DNA of 64,000 nucleotides from Cladocopium goreaui (lineage: Eukaryota > Sar > Dinophyceae > Suessiales > Symbiodiniaceae): positions 1 through 64,000 of the forward strand of contig CAMXCT020001114.1 of the NCBI GenBank assembly GCA_947184155.2, read 5' to 3'. A model generated the notes under the pieces. The model was not told the origin of the DNA and made no database searches. It worked only from the letters and a program-made list of their open reading frames with translations. Below are positions 48,161-59,200 of the stretch, in pieces; the first letter of the stretch is position 1; the number at the start of each line of letters is the position of its first letter. The translations under genes were made by a program, and so were the position numbers.

Positions 48161-48166
48161 GATCAC

Positions 48167-48481
48167 CTACCACGCCAAATGCTGAGCAAATGATCGTTTT
48201 TGCATGTTCCAGTCGTCAATTACATGGTTCAGCATTGACACTTGACATGCAATCATCAATTCCCGCATCATCACTGAGTTTCTTGAACAGCAATCTATGC
48301 GTTTCAAAGTGGACGCAGGTGTAGCGCAGCCAAACACATCAAAACGCCCAGTAGAACCATCAACAGAATCAACTGGCACTGCTCTCATGTCCTGACCTCC
48401 ATCAAAATTGGAAAGCTCCCAAGCTCTTTTGACCCAGCAAAACTCATCAACCATGGCCTGGGAACAGCTGAAGCTCCGCAT
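48167..48481 (-). CDS. 104-codon open frame, unknown protein
   Basis: Open frame of 104 codons with good composition (AMVDEFCWVKRAWELSNFDG, SVMMRELMIACQVSMLNHVI). At least the part starting at acceptor CCCAG|GCC (near 48,440) looks like an exon, with a GA donor after AATTTT possible. The whole frame may be one exon or exon plus intron. Confidence 0.4.
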   Translation of the reverse strand: MRSFSCSQAMVDEFCWVKRAWELSNFDGGQDMRAVPVDSVDGSTGRFDVFGCATPASTLKRIDCCSRNSVMMRELMIACQVSMLNHVIDDWNMQKRSFAQHLAW

Positions 48482-48689
48482 CAGTGGTTGATCCCAAGTT
48501 AATTAGTCAGGATGATCTCTGACGAAATGGGACCAACGGTTTGAGGGAAATGAGGGAATGGGGATCGCCACTTTTCTGAATCCACAATGGAGTTTCACTT
48601 TTCCCGAGGATCTATCTTATCAATTCTTATCAACCTAAGAAATCGAGAGTATGGTTTGGCCGTCTAGCTTTCACAGCTAGTTCAGCGGT

Positions 48690-48788
48690 GCAAACCATGT
48701 GGTCGTTGGGTTCCCATGGACTCCCATGGACTTCCATGGACACAGCTTCGAGGCTCCCGGCAACACATGCCTTCGTGCAAGGGCCCGC
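48690..48788 (-). CDS. orphan exon, unknown protein
   Basis: Acceptor ATTTGAG|GCG opens the frame AGPCTKACVAGSLEAVSMEV. The 3' end is unsettled; GC donors exist near 48,690. No family is recognised. Confidence 0.4.
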
Positions 48789-49477
48789 CTCAAATGTTGG
48801 TGGAGACACATGGGGTAGGTCCTTTAGCAGGATGGTTTGCCCCATGATGTCCAAGATTGATTTGAACCAGTAATGTTCAATGTTTTCCAATGTTATGAAA
48901 CATATCACTCAATATTATCCAATAATTATAAACATACCACCAACATTTTTTTACAACACCTGATGGTTCCCAATAGAAAAACCCACAAGATCAACCATCA
49001 TTGTTGGTGCAGTCGGCCATCACAAATCATAACTGGCCACGTTGGCCACAACCACTCATAACATCTATATAAATATAACAACTATGACATGGCTAAGGAC
49101 TATAGACTCTTATCATCACAGTCTTATTCTTGATAGATGTTCTATAAAGACTAGTGTAAAAATGACAAGAATGATGATAATCATAAGAACACATTGTAAA
49201 ACTATCTCATAGTTACCACAAGTAACAAGTTATTAGCTAAGTGAACATAATTAATGATTATCATGATTACTACCGTTAATATTGATCACAATTACTAAGT
49301 GATTACCAAAATGATGAAACATGATAATGATCACTATAATCCAAAAATGATCACAATTAATCTGTGACTAGCTAAATGATTATTACCTATTACAAAGGTC
49401 ATAATTTCCTAGGACTCCCCATAAAAAATATCATCACTATCATCAAAAATAATCATCACCGGCTAATCATGGCTGAT

Positions 49478-50420
49478 CATCATCACCATCACCATCACCA
49501 TCACCATCACCATCACCATCATCATCATCATCATTAATCATCATTAATCATTAATCATCATTAATCATTAATCATTAATCATCATCATCATCATCATCAT
49601 CAATAATCATTAATCATTAATCATCATTAATCATTAATCATCATTAATCATTAATCATCATCATCATCATCATCATCATCAATAATCATTAATCATCATT
49701 AATCATTAATCATCATTAATCATCATTAATCATTAATCATCATCATCATCATCAATAATCATTAATCATTAATCATCATTAATCATTAATCATCATTAAT
49801 CATTAATCATCATCATCATCATCAATAATCATTAATCATTAATCATCAATAATCATTAATCATCATTAATCATTAATCATCATTAATCATCAATAATCAT
49901 TAATCATTAATCATCATTAATCATTAATCATCATTAATCATTATCATCATCATCATCATCAATAATCATTAATCATTAATCATCATTAATCATTAATCAT
50001 CATTAATCATTAATCATCATCATCATCATCAATAATCATTAATCATTAATCATCATTAATCATTAATCATTAATCATCATCATCATCATCAATAATCATT
50101 AATCATCATTAATCATTAATCATCATTAATCATTAATCATCATCATCATCATCATCAATAATCATTAATCATTAATCATCATTAATCATTAATAATCATT
50201 AATCATTAATCATCATCATCATCATCATCAATAATCATTAATCATTAATCATCATTAATCATTAATCATCATTAATCATTAATCATCATCATCATCATCA
50301 TCATCAATAATCATTAATCATTAATCATCATTAATCATTAATCATCATTAATCATCATCATCATCATCATCATCAATAATCATTAATCATTAATCATCAT
50401 TAATCATTAATCATCATTAA
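49478..50420. repeat. ATCATTA / ATC higher-order array
   Basis: About 940 bp built only from 7-base ATCATTA and 3-base ATC (rarely ATCAATA) blocks. Blocks repeat at a higher period of roughly 60 to 80 bp, each marked by a run of ATC and one ATCAATAATC. It starts with (CATCAC)n. Confidence 0.95.
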
Positions 50421-50461
50421 TAGCCATTGAAAAAAAACATTAAATAATAATAACCATTCAT

Positions 50462-50611
50462 CAAAATATCATCAAAATATCATCAAAGCCCATCGGATGC
50501 TCCACTGGATGATCCACTGGATCCACCGGGAATGGCCTGGAGATTTCATCGCCTCCCAAGGCTCCTCCCAACGTTTTTCTTACCACTCCGGGAGCTGCAG
50601 ATGGTTCAACT
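50462..50611 (-). CDS. probable terminal exon, unknown protein
   Basis: After a TTTATATCAG acceptor-like site the frame reads EPSAAPGVVRKTLGGALGGD, then EISRPFPVDPVDHPVEHPMG, and ends FDDILMIF followed by TGA at 50,462. The tail is Pro/Asp rich. The ATC/ATCATTA array starts about 40 bases downstream, so this exon appears to end a transcription unit right beside that array. Confidence 0.5.
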
Positions 50612-50984
50612 GATATAAAGGACACATATATGATATATATGATATATATGTGTATGTATATGATAATTGATTCATTGATAGTTATTGATAGATAAAACAT
50701 GATTTGTAAAATGATTTCAACCAACCGAAATGGCATAATTTAAAACAAACAACAGCAACAACAATTGGTGCTAAGGAACCAAAACGGGGATCAGACTAAG
50801 GAAAGCAGGGGTTCAACAAACCAAAGTGGCGAATTGACCAACTGGTAAACCAGCAATTCCATCGGAATATCACGGGGATGAAATGAATGGATACTAATGG
50901 GATACGCACTGTAACCAACAATATGATGTTTTTGTTCGTCCAAACATGTGGAAATTAACCGGCTAAAAGAGGGACTTGAGAGCA

Positions 50985-51470
50985 GGCGGAGGCGGACGAA
51001 AGGTAGTGTAGTGGGAGAGGAGTGGTGTCAAAATGCTGCGCCCCTAAGATGATACACCAAAAACCTTTTTGCGCAGTCTAAGATGATTTTATCCAGAGCA
51101 TGACTGCATGATACGGTGTCTTGTGCAGCGTGAAATGATGCACGAAAAGGGGTTTATTTAAAACCCCTTTTTAAGACCCCTTGCAGCAACTGTTATTGAG
51201 GCTGAAGCAAACCAATTATGCTGGACTACAGGGACATCTCCCTTATGGAGAGTGTGCCTCTAATGTGGGGGCCCGTGACCGCGTCACCCGTGGGAATTGA
51301 ACCCACGACCATTTTAGAGGGGGGGGGCTTATAATTGATATCCAATACATAACGGCGAGAATTCCTCGTTTCGCCCGGGCTGGCCCCCCAATACCCCCTA
51401 AGCTTGTGCTGAAGCACGGAGAACTCAGGTAGCTGACGCTACCTTTCGTGATTTAGCTGATTCAATCAAC
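50985..51470 (-). mobile_element. possible tRNA-derived repeat (SINE-like)
   Basis: The minus strand holds GTGGGTTCAATTCCCAC near 51296, a perfect tRNA T-arm shape and B-box-like promoter. No matching acceptor stem or anticodon arm could be built around it. A hairpin GGTAGCTGACGCTACC lies at 51428. Flanks include TGCAGCGTGAAATGATGCAC. Likely a SINE or tRNA relic rather than a tRNA gene. Confidence 0.4.
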
Positions 51471-51479
51471 AAAAACTAG

Positions 51480-52290
51480 TGACTTAACCACTGAGAATAA
51501 TGAACCACTGGGTTTGTCCAAACATGGGGAATTTAGCTCCAACCTATCAAACCCATGAGGAATCTTTCGTTTTCCAGCATGCGATGGATCAGGGTACCCT
51601 GATTTTATCGTAAAACCGCTGGTATCCGATGGTATCCGAGTACCAGCAGCTATCCGATATCATAATATGAATTGAATTGCCCAATGGGACAGTTGTAAGA
51701 TTTAACTTTCAGTTTTAAAGCAAGTGTTACATTGTTACATGATACACTTCAATTGAACTGTAATTTGTCCAATTTTTGTGGTGTGTGGTTTTGACCCATT
51801 CGGATATCATGACTCACAAGAACTGGATGCAAACACTATATACTCAGAATGATCTCCCAATGACATCAACATCTGTGGATTTGAAGGTATTAATATTTAA
51901 CACATAGCCATGAAGATCCACATGCAGAAGAACTGAAAATAACAGTCGTTCAGTCAAAGTCATTGATTTCGGAATTTCATCTGAACATTGTCAAGCCCTT
52001 CAACACCATCTGTTGAACAGATCAGTTTAGTATTCAAAGTTCCTGGAATCAAGAGACTCGCTACAAGGTTTGGTCAGGTCATTGGATATCCCATCCAACA
52101 AAATGCTCAATTAGGATCATCATCCCATTGAAATGGGATAGAAACAGCAAATTGAAATCGCGCCAATATTGGTCATTTCGGAGTGTTTCTCCCCCAGCCT
52201 GGCTAAACAACTCCATGTTTTTCCAGCTTTTGGTGTATCTGAAGCCAACAAAACACTATGAACATCTATACTATAATCCACTTAAGTCTT
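51480..52290. other. no gene seen
   Basis: Contains AACCACTGGGTTTGTCCAAA near 51500, a word with relatives at 10262, 16540, 22590 and 37340 (GTTTGTCT/GACAAACC). Otherwise featureless. Confidence 0.35.
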
Positions 52291-52299
52291 GACCAATTT

Positions 52300-52445
52300 C
52301 CATGAAATCCCGCTGAAGTCTTCACCACCCTTCACCCGTTCCTCCAGTCGCCAAACCACGTCGGAGGATTCGCAGAAACCACAGCCGCGCCTGAGATCAC
52401 GAAGACCGTGCGAAGCTGCGTTTCGTGGCGTTTCGGGGTAAGCTT
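52300..52445 (-). CDS. possible exon, unknown protein
   Basis: Frame contains ESSDVVWRLEERVKGGEDFS and upstream PRNAASHGLRDLRRGCGFC. It is GC-rich in an AT-rich setting and shares the common minus strand. Splice sites are not defined. Confidence 0.35.
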
Positions 52446-52701
52446 CCTTCATGGATATACTAGTGGATATTAAACGGGACATATAATGGATATAAATGTT
52501 TATTATATAAATGGTATTAATATCAGTATCCTATATATGAATATTCACCTTTTAATGGACATGAAATGGAATATATATAACCAGCAACGATTGGGAATAT
52601 CATGGGATGTAAGGGCTGACATACATGGAATAGTAATACAAAGGTTGACACCATACATGTACGCTGCAACCCTGACGTTGCGCCGCGTCTGACTTCAGGT
52701 G

Positions 52702-53054
52702 ACTATGAAGATAAAGTTGATGTTATTACCCCAATCAACATATTGTTCATAGGGGGTGGCGAATTTTGATCCCTTATGAAGATAAAGTTGATGTTTTTAC
52801 CCCAATCAACATATTGTTCATAGGGGGTGATGAATTTTGATCCCTTATGAAGATAAAATTTATGTTATTACCCCAATCAACATACTGTTCATAGGGGGTG
52901 GCAAATGTTGATCCCTTATGAAGAGAAAGTTGATGTTATTACCCCAATCAACATATTGTTCATAGGGGGCGGCGAATTTTGATCCCTCATGAAGATAAAG
53001 TTGATGTTATTACCCCAGTCAACCTATTGTTCAGAGGGGGTGGCGAATTTTGAT
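52702..53054. repeat. 71-bp tandem repeat, five copies
   Basis: Units start at 52707, 52778, 52849, 52920 and 52991, exactly 71 bp apart, with few changes. Each holds GTTGATGTTATTACCCCAAT followed by CAACAT, so GTTGAT and ATCAAC form a dyad, then TTCATAGGGGGTGGCGAA. Copy-to-copy identity is high, so the expansion is recent. Confidence 0.95.
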
Positions 53055-53734
53055 GTGATGATTATCATGATGTGATGATGTGGTGGTGATGATTATGATG
53101 ATCATGATCATGATCATGACGATTGTAAGTGCGGAGACACTGGGTATAGTGAGATCCCCATAAGCCATATCCACTGGATTGTGACCATTTCCCTAGTAAA
53201 TTGGTCATACGTCTCCAATTATGAAACCAACCGATTCTATGTTTTATCTTCCTACGTGCTAGGGTCAACTTACATGGAATTATGGATTGATTGTTTATGC
53301 TCAACCATCCCGTTTTGGGAATCCAAACATCATGGGTATGTAATAGAATCCCTTCCGATTGATGAGCATCTCCAGCTTTCGCAAATTGGCACAGATCCTA
53401 AAGCGTACCCATGCTAAATGAAACATAAGTTGCATGTACCCCATTTGTCTTCAGCAAAACGCAAGTAATTAGTGGTTTCTCCTGTGTAACTACGTGCCAG
53501 ACCCCAATTATAAATCTTCTCTCTGAACATCAACTTAGAAATCTTATTGTCTTTGGCCCTGGCTCCTGTTGCTGAATGAATTTACTCCATCCACCGAGTC
53601 TGTTGGAACCGTCGTAGTTGGTTATATTATATATATATGTAGCTATCTATGTACATATCAGTGTCATTCCCATTTTCAGTGCCTGAACCCCCGATGTTTC
53701 TTCTATCCCCCATGGTGTTTCCTGAACATTTAAA

Positions 53735-53990
53735 AAAAAACGTGCAGATCCCTGCCTCCTGGCTGTCAGCAGTTTGTGGCAGCAGCAGCTTGTAGAACAA
53801 AGGCACATCCTCATAGAGTTCATCGAGTTTTTCATGGGATTTTCTGGGTCAAACATAGTTCCCACATGCTCCCACCCTTTGTTGTGTACAAAAAAATGTT
53901 GGGGACGAGGCCCAAGTTTTGAGGCAATGCTTTGTGGATCGCCCCAGCTTCTAACTGCTGTCCTGAAAATCAGCCGCCGGTTTACCAAAG
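53735..53990 (-). CDS. coding remnant or exon pair, frame broken
   Basis: The 3' half reads EKLDELYEDVPLFYKLLLPQ TADSQEAG, clearly protein-like, but its frame is closed upstream by a TGA. The 5' half is open in two other frames (GLVPNIFLYTTKGGSMWEL and VRSWGDPQSIASKLGPRPQH). Either a short intron sits near 53,850 or this is a decayed copy. No function is recognised. Confidence 0.4.
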
Positions 53991-54425
53991 AGGTACCTGC
54001 GCGCTAAACACTTTGAAAAACAATGATTTTGACCTTCGAGGCAAGCATATGCGCACTTTGCCAGGGTTTGATAAAGCATGTGCTGCGGCTGAATCAAGAC
54101 TGGCCTCGGTGGTTTTTGGAGTCTGGGTTCTGAGATCAAACAAACATCCACCATAAACTTCCAACATCAGCACAAACTTTGTGTAGCTCCTATGATGGCT
54201 TTACTATCGGCATCTATTGTTGGCTATGCTTTTGACATTCTTGAACCTCCAAATTGCAAGAAAAATAAAACAACTCAGCAACTCAGCATCCTACACACAG
54301 CCAGCGAAAAAGGATGCAGCCAGTCGCGGCAGCGTCGGTGGATTGTCATCCTGGCGGAATCAGAATGTCGCAACTCTTGGCGGAAAAGAATGGGGGCTGT
54401 ACCCAACTCCTGGCTGATCTTCTAA

Positions 54426-54548
54426 AACCCTCTGGCAGTCAAACGTGGTAATGGAAAATCCACCATTTAGTTCGATGATTTTCTGTCTTAGCTATAACTA
54501 AACCTCCATAGAAATATCCCATTGCCACGTTTGATTGCCGGAGAGTAA
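54426..54548. mobile_element. inverted-repeat element, family A variant
   Basis: Left end ACCCTCTGGCAGTCAAACGT and right end ACGTTTGATTGCCGGAGAGT are inverted copies. The inner word is ATGGAAAATCCACCATTT. It is a diverged relative of the 4100 and 57044 copies. A further decayed relative lies at about 14516-14625. Confidence 0.65.
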
Positions 54549-55067
54549 CCTGAAAATCAAACGTATATCCTTACATCATGAATGGATTCTCCAAGGGCAA
54601 AGAATGATCCATTCACCTACTAAACCAAGGTTCGCCTTGTGCATTGATGATAAATAGCAACTTATACGGGTTTAACTCCTCGGCCGCCTCAATATTGAGT
54701 ATGGGTCAAAAATTACCATTGGAACCGCAGATTTTGGAACATGTTTGGTATACCCTCCCCATTTTCTGGGGATCCTAACAATTTTGACCCATATGAATCT
54801 GCAGCCCGTAAATCATCTTTGCTGCTCAGATGGCCTCTGGAGTATCTAGGCCATCTCGCACGTAGCACAGTAAACGAACCTCGGTATTTTTTTTTTCTGG
54901 CTGACCCCTTTGCTGGATTCCTTATGGTCGGGGACTGTCTTAAACATGTTTATATAGTATACATTATTATGTTTTATTATACATTGTATTAAAAATCGAT
55001 TCCAATTCTTGTGGACTGTGGACAGTAAACTACTCAATCTACTCAGATTCTATTCCATATGCCATAT

Positions 55068-55212
55068 GCACCTGCAAACCCCTGCGCAAATAGGCCGTCA
55101 ATGACCGCGACGACATTGCACAGCGCTCCGAACCGACCCCAATCCCGACGTTCCCCTCGCGAAGCGATCCCTTTGCCCAGCCGTAGTCCCATGGAACATT
55201 TCCATTCACTCC
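55068..55212 (-). CDS. orphan exon, two open frames
   Basis: GC-rich segment after acceptor CATGACAG|GA. One frame gives VNGNVPWDYGWAKGSLREGN and runs to a TTGCAG|GTGCAT donor. Another gives GLRLGKGIASRGERRDWGRF. Both are open, so the true frame is not settled; the first has the cleaner donor. No family is recognised. Confidence 0.4.
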
Positions 55213-55343
55213 TGTCATGAAATTTAATTCTATGAGGGTGGGTAAAAACCCATGATTTTTCCCATATGAGTGGGCGATAGTGGGGGTGTTCACCAGCTAC
55301 ACTGACTGATACGCATACCATCCCGGATTTCCATAGGGGATTC

Positions 55344-55464
55344 ATGAAGAGGCCGCGAACATGGGTCAGCGGTCAGCCCAGCAACAAGCTCGGGAAGTTC
55401 TCGAAAAGGCAAACGTTTGTTGGCCTGGAACAAAGCTGCACAAGCGCAGCCAAGGCTTTCGTCC
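55344..55464 (-). CDS. orphan exon, unknown protein
   Basis: Frame reads DESLGCACAALFQANKRLPF then RELPELVAGLTADPCSRP. Acceptor GAGAG|G and GA donor CAT|GAATCC; it enters at phase 2 and leaves at phase 0. It has high coding quality against its AT-rich surroundings. It may continue the helical protein ending near 56.2 kb. Confidence 0.5.
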
Positions 55465-55849
55465 CTCTCGTGAAAACACAATGTAACAAAATGGTAAACA
55501 AACATGTGTGTTTTTTTTAAACTATATAGGCAAAGGTTTCTTGAGGTTTCTTGGGGTCAAAGAATCATTTGGGTTTTGGGTAGGCGGAAACTGGAACCAT
55601 TGGATTTCATGGCATCTTCAAGGCATGCCGCCCCATTGGCGTTAGGAGACGGTAATGATTCAGCGAATCAGTGCATCAATGAAGCAATGAATCATCGAAT
55701 CATCGAGTCAACGAATCAACCGCGCCCTAACATGTTGCAGTGTTGTATATGATATAGTCCTGTGTACTTTTTGTTGACAACTTTCCCAAATCGAACCCAA
55801 AACCGCGGAAACAGAGACCCTACTTCGGCGACCTCAGGAGCCACAATAC

Positions 55850-55925
55850 CCAAAAACACAGGGTTTTGAGCCCGAGAGTGCTTTCACCCGTGAATTCACA
55901 CGCTTCTGAACTGTTAACATTTCCC
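55850..55925 (-). CDS. possible exon, unknown protein
   Basis: Frame VQKRVNSRVKALSGSKPCVF between a TTAACAG acceptor-like site and a GTATTG donor-like site. It lies in line with neighbouring minus-strand exons. Low certainty because neither site fits the AG|G rule. Confidence 0.3.
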
Positions 55926-56209
55926 AACTACTTGATGATGGGTGGTTGACATGATGATGTGGTTGACTGAATGCTAGCCATGACCATCGTCCGTAACTCG
56001 GAAGTTTTCTAACTAAACTTCCTTTGAATATATATATATATATGTATATGTATATGTATATATATATGTATATATAATATATATATATGTATATATATAT
56101 ATATATGTAATTATATATATACACAATTATACACACTACATATCAGCTATGCCTGCCTGAGTCATCAACTGTCATTCACCATTCACAAACTTCATTGGAT
56201 CCAAAATTC

Positions 56210-59200
56210 CGCGACGACTTGGCACCCTTTGAGCAGCGCCTCATCCTTTTCGAAGCTGGTGACATTCCAGAAATGTGCTATGGCCAGCACGATCGAGAGC
56301 GCCTTGTCATGAACCCAACATACCCAACCAATCAATGAGAGATAGATTGCGCGGTTCCAAACCAAGATCCAAGTGTTTCCCAAGAGTTCATTTCCCAATT
56401 TTTCCGAATCAAGTTCAACACAGTCATGTTAAAGCCTGAAAAGGTATCGTATGCGTATGCAATAAGTATACATACATACGAAGCTGGGAACTAATCTGAA
56501 CATATCTTTATTTCATGGTATTTCAATATCTTATTGAACTGTTAAACTCATATAATCTCATGTACACCTATTCTTTTCAACCTTAAGGTGAAGATGTTCA
56601 GCGTATTCTATAATCATTCCTCAGATTTTCCCATGAAAAACAAGGGATTCAATCCATCTAATGTGGCTAAAACAATCATAAACCATCCCAGAAATCACCA
56701 TAAATAGGTGATATAAACCATTCCCAAATGGGTGGTTTACGGCATTGTTTTACCCACATCTATACAAGGTGGGCCCCCCCAGTTATAAGTTGGTTTATAA
56801 ACCCCATTAACTATAGTTATAAGTAGCATAAACCATAGTTATTGGAGTTATAAACCAACTTAGCTATCTTGGGGGCACCACCTTGTACCATCTTTTTCCG
56901 CCTCAAACGCGCAGGCGCGCAGCAAAGGCTCGGCACAGGCGGTGCCCAGCAGTAGAAGCTCCAGCGCGCCGCCGCACATGGCGGCGCTGAGAGTGGCGCC
57001 CAAGGATTGGGATGCCACACCACCACCTGGAAAATTCATCGGGTACCCTCTGGTAAACTAACATAGCTATGGAAAATCACCATTTTTAATGGGAAAACTC
57101 ACTATTAATGGCCATTTTCAATAGCTATTTTGACATAACCAGAGGGTAAATTTGAATGAAATGGTGACATGGAGATTGATTGATGGGATGAAATATGCCC
57201 AAACAAATATGAGAGAATGATGGGATAATGAGCTATGTCAAAAAAAAGATGCCGAACAATCAAAGAAACTTGGAAAAAATGTAGGAAACATCATGGAACT
57301 ACCAACCTGGAAACACGGTTCTATCTTTTTTTGGGGTTGCTATAATCACGGTATACTGAATACTGCTGGGATATGGGAATATGTAATATCATGAATCTAA
57401 CCAACAATATGTATTGGCACATGTGATAATGATGGGATATGGCATAATTGGATATTTCATGGGGTAGTGAACAATACTGGGGATTTACTGGGATACAACG
57501 GAATAACCCTCTGGTAGACTAACAGTTGGCTATTGAGAATCACCGTTCCAGGGAATGATCATTGAACTAATTGGGTCCTTTTCTGTAGCCATTGCAAAAC
57601 ATATTTGGAACTGTTTTGTCAATGTTCGGTTCTCAATGGATTAAGAACATAAGTTGAGGGTGTATGATGCCTCCACTGAGAACAGAATTGAGCCGTGCTC
57701 AACCGGAGAATAGGGATTGGTTAAGAAAGGGACTGGCAGCTCATGGATTATGATCATCCCCATACATTGGAAAGGGGAAACCACATGTAACCATTAATCA
57801 ACAGGCAACAGGGTTTTTGAACTCTGCTCGCCTGGAAAATTATACAGGATATGTTTGGGATATAGTGGGATGATGATGGAAAATCGAACAAAATAACATC
57901 GCATATATATCTGCGTATATATATAGGTTGGCAATATATATATAATATAATATAATATAATATAATAATATAATATAATATAATATAGTATAATATAATA
58001 TAATATAATATAGTATAATATAATATAATATAATATAGTATAGTATAGTATAATATAATATAATATAATATAATATAGTATAATATAATATAATATGATA
58101 TAATATAATATAATATAATATGCTATAATATAATATAATATAGTATAATATAATATAATATGATATAATATAATATAATATAATATAGTATAGTATAATA
58201 TAATATAATATGATATAATATAATATAATATAACATAATATAATATAATATAGTATAGTATAATATAATATCATATAATATGATATCATATAATATAATA
58301 TAATATAGTATAGTATAATATAATATAATATGATATAATATAATATAATATAATATAGTATAGTATAATATAATATAATATAATATAGTATAATATATAT
58401 ATAATATATATATATACATGCATGGAAATTATGCTTGGTCATGTCCTGGGGAAATCATATGGGGATATTTTGAAACCCAGGTTAAAGGGGAGAATGATGA
58501 ATAATCAGTCATCCAATGTGAGAAATAGTTTCGATATATGTGGAATTCGGAAATTCAACTAGTTGATGGGGGATTCACCACCAAATTTATGTGCTTGCGT
58601 CTGGAAACGTTTAGGATGTATTGGAAGTCTGGAAACAGGTAGGGGATGCCAAACATAAAGCATGGGATGAGCTATTTTTAGACATTTGGGAATGATTGAT
58701 AAATGGGAAACTATATTCGCTATATATTGTCTAAGTGTATCTTATCGAGTGGGAATTCATGGGGAAATTTGTGGCTGTGTGGTGGGATTCATCCCTCGAA
58801 ATGGCTTTTTAATCGGGTGGTAGACTTTGGGATATGCAGTTCACTGTGAGACAAGACTTAGGATCAAACTAGCCTCCAATAAACAAAGCGGATAACTGAA
58901 ACTCCACCATGCACTCACCTGGAAAATTACACTTGGATGTGTATCCCAGTTTGGGAATAAGCGGAGTGAGTGGCTAATCACCCTCATATGCTAGAGCTAA
59001 GGGTTATTCCACCACTTGATATCAGATACCACGGCACCAAAATGGAACACAGTCTGGTGAATTCATCACCTGGAAACCTACCTGGAAGATACATTTAGAA
59101 CTAAATGGGACCAACATTTCTTGAAATGTGGGAGCGCTGGATTGTACGAAAAACTCAGGTTTCTAAGCTGCTTCATCCTTTTTCCACGTTGTCTTTCTTT

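Noticed and set aside
49478..50420. CRISPR-like regular array
   Set aside because: No spacers; a simple two-word satellite in a eukaryotic genome.
57840..58442. 200-codon minus frame of Tyr/Ile/Leu
   Set aside because: Translation of the TAATA array; no real gene.
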